This document shows, in pieces, positions 6,582 through 10,258 of a stretch of 10,258 nt of DNA. Position numbers and translations under genes: made by a program. The stretch spans positions 1 through 10,258 of the forward strand of contig JAGWRL010000205.1 of NCBI GenBank assembly GCA_028876585.1, read 5' to 3'. A model generated the notes under the pieces. That model did no database searches. It saw only the letters and a program-made list of their open reading frames with translations, and had not been told where the DNA came from. Every line of letters starts with the position of its first letter. Position 1 is the stretch's first letter. The DNA is from Pseudomonadota bacterium. Its GTDB lineage: Bacteria; Pseudomonadota; Alphaproteobacteria; Rhizobiales; Beijerinckiaceae.

Positions 6582-8300
6582 TCACCCCACGAACAACTGG
6601 CGCAGGTCGCGCTTCAAAATCTTGCCGTTGGCGTTGCGCGGCAGCATCTCCTGGCGCACGATCACCCGCACCGGCACTTTGAATCCTGCGATCCGTTCGG
6701 CCGCGAAGGCGCGTAGCGCCGCCTCGGTCAGCGTCGAGCCGGGTTTGAGCGTCACCACCGCCACCGGCTCCTCGCCGAGTTCGCGATGCGGCCGGCCGAC
6801 CACCGCCGCGTCGACCACGTCGGGATGGGCGGCGAGCGCGTTCTCCACCTCGACGCAATAGATGTTCTCGCCGCCGCGGATCAGCATGTCCTTGGCGCGG
6901 TCGACGATGTAGCAGAACCCCTCTTCGTCGAGCCTGGCGATGTCGCCGGTGCGCAGCCAGCCGCCGCCGAACGTCTGCTCGGTCGCCTCCGGCTGGTTCC
7001 AGTAGCCCTTGACGACCATCGGCCCGCGCACCCAAAGCTCGCCCGCTTCGCCGACGGGCAGATCCCGCCCGTTCGCGTCGACGATCCGCATGTCGCCGAC
7101 CGGCAAAGCGTAGCCGCAGGTCAGCGGATGCGTCTCGTAATCCTCGCCGAGAACGATGGTGAACGGCGCCGAGGTCTCCGTCATGCCCCAGGCGGTGGCG
7201 AGTTGCGAAGCGGGCGCGGCGAGCTTCAGCCGCCGCACCAGATCGGCCGCCGCCGGCGCGCCGCCATAGGAAAAGCCCTCCAGCGACGAAGTGTCGTATT
7301 TGGCGAAATCCGGATGCTCGATCAATTGCCAGGCGATCGTCGGCACGCCGCCGACGCCGTTGACGCGCTCGCGCTCTATCACCTTCAGCGCCTCCACCAC
7401 ATCCCAGCGCCGCATGGTGACGAGCTTCATGCCGGCGGCGAGCATCGGGATCAGCGTCGACATGCAGCCGGTGACATGGAAATAGGGCACCGACAGCAGC
7501 GCCGATTTCTGCGCCGCCTGCGGGTCGGGCGCGGCCGGCGCCTCGCCGCGCCGCAGCGACGCCGCCGCCATGCCATAGGGCCGGGCGAACAGCGTCGAGC
7601 AGACATTGCGATGCGTGCCGAGCGCGCCTTTCGGCTTGCCGGTCGTGCCGGAGGTGTAGAAGATCGTCGCGTCGTCGTCGGGCGCCAGCTCGACGCTCGG
7701 CATATCGAACGCCGGCAGGCCGGCCCAGTCGGCGGCGCCGCCGATCAGTCGCTCCCAGCTTTCCGCCTGGGGATGATCGAGCAGGGCTGTGGCCCGGCTC
7801 ACCAGCACGACGCGCAGATCAGGACAATCGGCGACAAGCGGCTTCAGGCGCTCGAACCGCTCGGCGTCGGCGACGGCGACGCGCGCGCCGGAATCCTTCA
7901 GCACATATTGCATTTCCGGCCCGGTGCTCCAGGCGTTGATCGGCACCGCGATCGCGCCGATCAGGATCGCCCCGAAGAAGGCGACCGGCCATTCCGGCAG
8001 GTTGCGCATGGCGATGGCGACGCGGTCGCCCTTGGTCAGCCCCATCGCCTGCAATTCGCGCGCGAAACAGACGGAGGCGCGGGCGAACGCCTCGAAAGTG
8101 GCGCGCTCGCCCTCATGCACCAGAAACGTGCGCTCGCCAAAACTGCGGCCGAGCAGGAACACCTCGCGCAACGTCGGCGGCGCGTGTTTCCAGACGCGCT
8201 GCCGCTCGCCCCGGATTTCCGCCTCGACCATTTCAAACGGCGCCCCCGGCGCGGTCAGCCGTCGGTGCGTCTCGGCGAGCGAAAGGGCGGGATAGGGCAA
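6582..8300 (-). CDS. Acyl-CoA ligase / class I adenylate-forming enzyme (FadD-like)
   Basis: A complete ANL-superfamily enzyme of 572 residues from the chosen TTG. The motifs are in order: P-loop YTSGTTGKPKG (215-225), GMTET (372-376), TGD (451-453), the hinge and A8 region DRAKDMLIRGGENI (467-480) with VEVENAL following, and the A10 lysine in NANGK (Lys560). It should activate a carboxylic acid with ATP to an acyl-AMP and then form the acyl-CoA; medium- or long-chain fatty acids are likely but aromatic acids are not excluded. Start: the frame is open up to an ATG at 8555, but the added 85 residues are low-complexity Arg/Ala/Pro sequence without a good ribosome site. The TTG at 8300-8298 has GGAGGA four bases upstream and begins with MPYPALSLAETHRRL, which looks like the natural N-terminus. 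An ATG at 8444 is another option. It is divergent from the desaturase. Confidence 0.92.
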   Translation of the reverse strand: MPYPALSLAETHRRLTAPGAPFEMVEAEIRGERQRVWKHAPPTLREVFLLGRSFGERTFLVHEGERATFEAFARASVCFARELQAMGLTKGDRVAIAMRNLPEWPVAFFGAILIGAIAVPINAWSTGPEMQYVLKDSGARVAVADAERFERLKPLVADCPDLRVVLVSRATALLDHPQAESWERLIGGAADWAGLPAFDMPSVELAPDDDATIFYTSGTTGKPKGALGTHRNVCSTLFARPYGMAAASLRRGEAPAAPDPQAAQKSALLSVPYFHVTGCMSTLIPMLAAGMKLVTMRRWDVVEALKVIERERVNGVGGVPTIAWQLIEHPDFAKYDTSSLEGFSYGGAPAAADLVRRLKLAAPASQLATAWGMTETSAPFTIVLGEDYETHPLTCGYALPVGDMRIVDANGRDLPVGEAGELWVRGPMVVKGYWNQPEATEQTFGGGWLRTGDIARLDEEGFCYIVDRAKDMLIRGGENIYCVEVENALAAHPDVVDAAVVGRPHRELGEEPVAVVTLKPGSTLTEAALRAFAAERIAGFKVPVRVIVRQEMLPRNANGKILKRDLRQLFVG

Positions 8301-8304
8301 AGCT

Positions 8305-8310
8305 TCCTCC
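8305..8310 (-). promoter_or_regulatory. Shine-Dalgarno deciding the TTG start of the acyl-CoA ligase
   Basis: On the minus strand GGAGGA is followed by AGCT and then TTG. No comparable site precedes the upstream in-frame ATGs at 8555 or 8444. This is the main sequence support for the unusual TTG start. Confidence 0.6.
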
Positions 8311-8394
8311 GGCGTCTGATTGGCTGCCGTTGAAACACGGGGCGGGGAAACTTGGCAAGGCGGCGGCGCCGACGGCGCGCGCGGGCTCGCCTCC

Positions 8395-8425
8395 CGCGCG
8401 CCAAATTTTCCCCTGCGCGCGCCAA
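8395..8425 (-). repeat. 10-bp direct repeat with 21-base period upstream of the acyl-CoA ligase
   Basis: On the minus strand TTGGCGCGCG occurs at 8425-8416 and again at 8404-8395, start to start 21 bases, which is two helical turns. The spacer holds an A-rich segment (GGGGAAAAT). The arrangement would place two protein-binding half-sites on the same face of the helix. In GC-rich DNA a GCGCGC core recurs easily, so chance is possible. Confidence 0.3.
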
Positions 8426-8545
8426 GAAAAGGCCGTGCGCTCATCTTGGCTGGCCTGTCCGGCCGCGCGATTTGTAGCAGAAACCATGCTGCGCCAAAGC
8501 GTCGCCGCGCCGATCCACAATTCAATTCAGGGGCAAGCAGCGGGG

Positions 8546-8600
8546 ATGACGGCATTATTAAATAAGAAGTCGTCGTTTCCCGTCTTCACCTTGCCGTCAT
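8546..8600. repeat. 9-bp inverted repeat enclosing an AT-rich palindrome
   Basis: ATGACGGCA at 8546-8554 is the exact reverse complement of TGCCGTCAT at 8592-8600, with 37 bases between. Directly inside the left arm is the smaller palindrome TTATT-A-AATAA (8555-8565). It sits in the ligase/desaturase divergent region, 56 bases before the desaturase ATG at 8656. It is a candidate operator pair or leader structure. Confidence 0.4.
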
Positions 8601-8655
8601 TTGTCGCTATCGGCGGTTGGCAATTCTTTCCCGCTTCTCTCGAATGCGAGCGCCT

Positions 8656-9729
8656 ATGATTCTGGGTTCCGACACCGTGCAATCCTTGCCCGGATTGCCC
8701 GATACGCAACGTCTGCCGGGCATACTCTCGCGCTACCGCGAACCCAATGTCGTCGCCAGCGTCAGGGAAATCGCCATCACGCTGGGTTGTTTCGTCGCGC
8801 TGTGGGCGGGGATGTGGGCGCTGATGCAGGTGAGCTACTGGCTCAGCCTGTTGCTGGCGGCGCCGGCGGCGGGGTTCATGGTGCGGTTGTTCATGATCCA
8901 GCACGATTGCGGACACGGCTCGTTCTTTCGCAGCCGCGCGATCAACGATTGGGTCGGCCGCGTGTTCGGCGTTTTCACCTTCACGCCCTACGATTACTGG
9001 AAGCAGACGCATTCGGCCCATCACGCCGGCGCGGGCAATCTGGAGCGGCGCGGGCTGGGCGACATCGATACGCTCACCGTCAACGAATATCTGGCGCGCG
9101 GCGCGCGCGGCAGGCTCGCTTATCGGCTGTATCGCCACCCGATCGTGATGTTCGGAATCGGCCCGGCCTATCTGTTCCTGGTGCAACACCGCGTCCCGCT
9201 CGGGTTGATGTGGGGCGCCGGCTGGAAGCCGTGGATTTCGGCGATGTCCACCAACACCGCGATCGCGATCGTGGCCTGCCTGATGATGTGGTGGATTGGT
9301 CCCGGCGCGTTCCTGATGATCCATGCGCCGGTGTTCCTGCTCGCGGCGGCGATCGGGGTCTGGCTGTTTTATGTCCAGCATCAGTTCGAGGGCACGCGCT
9401 GGGCGCATGAGGCGGACTGGAACCTGCCGCAGGCGGCGCTGCACGGCTCGTCGCACTATGATTTGCCGATCGTGCTGCGCTGGTTCAGCGCCAACATCGG
9501 CGTGCATCACGTGCATCACCTCGCCAGCCGCATCCCGTTCTACCGCCTGCGCGAGGTGCTGCGCGACTTCCCCGAACTCGCCAACGTCGGCCGCCTCACG
9601 CTGCCGCAGAGCCTGCGCTGCGTCGGCTTCGCGCTGTGGGACGAAGACGCCAACCGGCTGATCTCGTTTCGCACGCTGCGCGCCCGGCTGCGCGCCGACG
9701 CGCCGGAACTCGCCAAAGCGGCGTCGTAA
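8656..9729 (+). CDS. Membrane fatty acid desaturase (FADS type, Delta12/omega-6-like)
   Basis: A 357-residue integral membrane di-iron desaturase. The three histidine boxes are HDCGH (83-87), HSAHH (119-123) and HHVHH (284-288). Hydrophobic segments lie at about 38-60, 62-82, 165-180, 200-216 and 218-240, fitting a four-helix membrane enzyme with the His boxes on the cytosolic side. GNLERRGLGDIDTLTVNEY (127-145) after the second box resembles bacterial omega-6/Delta12-type desaturases. It would introduce a double bond into an acyl chain of a membrane lipid or acyl-CoA using O2 and an electron donor; regiochemistry cannot be read. The start is uncertain: a TTG at 8617 and ATGs at 8644 and 8656 are all in frame and none has a clear Shine-Dalgarno. 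I chose 8656. It is divergent from the acyl-CoA ligase and is followed at once by a strong hairpin. Confidence 0.92.
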   Translation: MILGSDTVQSLPGLPDTQRLPGILSRYREPNVVASVREIAITLGCFVALWAGMWALMQVSYWLSLLLAAPAAGFMVRLFMIQHDCGHGSFFRSRAINDWVGRVFGVFTFTPYDYWKQTHSAHHAGAGNLERRGLGDIDTLTVNEYLARGARGRLAYRLYRHPIVMFGIGPAYLFLVQHRVPLGLMWGAGWKPWISAMSTNTAIAIVACLMMWWIGPGAFLMIHAPVFLLAAAIGVWLFYVQHQFEGTRWAHEADWNLPQAALHGSSHYDLPIVLRWFSANIGVHHVHHLASRIPFYRLREVLRDFPELANVGRLTLPQSLRCVGFALWDEDANRLISFRTLRARLRADAPELAKAAS

Positions 9730-9731
9730 GC

Positions 9732-9755
9732 GAGGCGCGCGCGGGCGCGCGCCTC
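9732..9755. terminator. GC-rich perfect hairpin, probable bidirectional terminator
   Basis: The arm GAGGCGCGCGC (9732-9742) pairs perfectly with GCGCGCGCCTC (9745-9755), leaving only a two-base centre (in practice a 10-bp stem with a four-base loop). It begins two bases after the desaturase stop and ends 20 bases before the stop of the convergent gene. There is no T-run on either side, so it may stop transcription imperfectly or protect 3' ends. Confidence 0.65.
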
Positions 9756-9775
9756 AGGGCGCTATCGCCGCCGCG

Positions 9776-10258
9776 TCATTTGTTGCCGACGAGGCCGGCC
9801 AGCGCGTTGAACACCGACGTCGTGACCGCCTTGTTGGAGGCGGCTTGCGCGTCGGCCATGGCGGTCTGGGCCGCCTGGGTGGCGGTGGCCTGCGCGGCGG
9901 CGACGGCCGCCTCGTCAGCGGCAATGGCCGCCTGCGAAGCCTTCGCCGCCTGATCGGCGGCGAGCTGCGCTTTTGCGGCGGCGAGCGACGCTTGAGCCGC
10001 CTGCGAGGCTTGCTCCGCCCGCGCGAAAGCGGCGACCATGCCGACGCGGGAGTGCGTATTGGCGTGCGCATAAGCGTTCGTCGAGGCGTGCGCCGCGTTC
10101 AGGCCGCCGAGCGCGCTGGCCGTTGCGCCTTGCCCGTTCGCGCCGCCATCGTCGGACGCCGAGGCGGCATGACCGGAGCCGTTGGCGCTCGCCATGCCAT
10201 GGCCGACGCCGGAGCCGCCGCCATTGCCGCCGCCGCCTACGCCCGCACCGCCGCCGCC
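9776..10258 (-). CDS. C-terminal part of a Gly/Ala-rich low-complexity protein (5' end outside window)
   Basis: The minus-strand frame is open from the TGA at 9778-9776 to the right edge, giving about 160 residues. The ATG at 10195 is internal, since glycine-rich coding sequence continues upstream of it (GGGGAGVGGGGNGGG). Three zones follow each other: a Gly/Ser/His/Asn-rich stretch; a more conserved-looking segment, ALGGLNAAHAS, then AYAHANTHSRVGM; and an Ala/Gln/Lys-rich helix of about 70 residues with heptad-like spacing, probably coiled coil. It ends in VFNALAGLVGNK. The LNAAHAS...SRVG segment resembles, from memory, hypothetical proteins of unknown function in Hyphomicrobiales. It may be an extracellular or surface structural protein, but the N-terminus that would show a signal peptide is missing. 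Confidence 0.7.
   Translation of the reverse strand, partial: GGGGAGVGGGGNGGGSGVGHGMASANGSGHAASASDDGGANGQGATASALGGLNAAHASTNAYAHANTHSRVGMVAAFARAEQASQAAQASLAAAKAQLAADQAAKASQAAIAADEAAVAAAQATATQAAQTAMADAQAASNKAVTTSVFNALAGLVGNK

Larger units (their letters stand above)
8301..8655. promoter_or_regulatory. Divergent intergenic region between acyl-CoA ligase and desaturase
   Basis: If the ligase starts at 8300 and the desaturase at 8656, this 355-base stretch is non-coding. The minus-strand frame is stop-free through 8555, so a longer ligase cannot be fully excluded. It contains a 10-bp direct repeat spaced by 21 bases (8395-8425). It also has a comparatively AT-rich core (about 8550-8610) with the palindrome TTATT-A-AATAA (8555-8565), and a 9-bp inverted repeat that encloses it (8546-8554 and 8592-8600). 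This is where promoters and operators for the two lipid genes are expected. I could not identify a confident -35/-10 pair on either strand. Confidence 0.45.

Noticed and set aside
6786..8333. Long plus-strand open frame of 515 codons opposite the acyl-CoA ligase
   Set aside because: Arg/His/Asp-rich composition typical of the antisense frame of a GC-rich gene; the minus strand encodes an enzyme with all ANL motifs.
8617..8632. Possible sigma-54 promoter starting TTGGCA before the desaturase
   Set aside because: The required GC of the -12 element is missing at the right spacing.
8527..9519. Minus-strand open frame of 330 codons opposite the desaturase
   Set aside because: Low-complexity antisense shadow; the plus strand has three intact histidine boxes.

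Overview
This window comes from a high-GC bacterial chromosome. It has dense gene packing, several GTG/TTG starts, stop/start overlaps of the GTGA type, and short intergenic palindromes. The gene families and the style of the intergenic repeat suggest an alphaproteobacterium, probably of the order Hyphomicrobiales (Rhizobiales). That placement is an inference from style and family resemblance, not from a marker gene.

Layout. The left edge (1-305) is the Pro/Ala/His-rich C-terminus of an unrecognised protein. A plus-strand operon follows (415-3100): an SDR oxidoreductase resembling DHRS4, a zinc-free NAD(P)H:quinone-oxidoreductase-type MDR enzyme, and an XdhC-type molybdenum cofactor insertion protein whose GTG start overlaps the preceding stop. 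XdhC runs tail to tail into a second SDR on the minus strand, and the two coding regions overlap by 24 bases (3077-3100). Upstream of that SDR on the minus strand is a secreted polysaccharide deacetylase (3907-4848). Divergent from it is a plus-strand pair: a lipoprotein GH25 lysozyme (4957-5715) and a Nudix hydrolase with an interrupted Nudix box (5712-6392). The Nudix gene converges on a minus-strand acyl-CoA ligase (6582-8300), with a dispersed-type palindromic repeat in the gap. Divergent from the ligase is an integral-membrane fatty acid desaturase (8656-9729). A GC-rich perfect hairpin separates it from the convergent C-terminal part of a Gly/Ala-rich protein that runs off the right edge.

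How the genes may work together. Three loose themes are visible. The first is redox and cofactor enzymes (SDR, MDR, XdhC). The second is cell-envelope or peptidoglycan trimming (deacetylase and lysozyme, divergently arranged). The third is acyl-CoA or lipid metabolism (acyl-CoA ligase, desaturase, and possibly the NUDT19-like Nudix enzyme as a CoA-ester pyrophosphatase). I see no tRNA, rRNA, CRISPR array, transposase, phage gene or defence cassette. I do not see a convincing undescribed multi-gene system. The points most worth a second look are the XdhC gene without xanthine dehydrogenase subunits beside it, the split Nudix box coupled to a lysozyme, the palindromes and direct repeat in the ligase/desaturase divergent region, and the low-complexity protein at the right edge.
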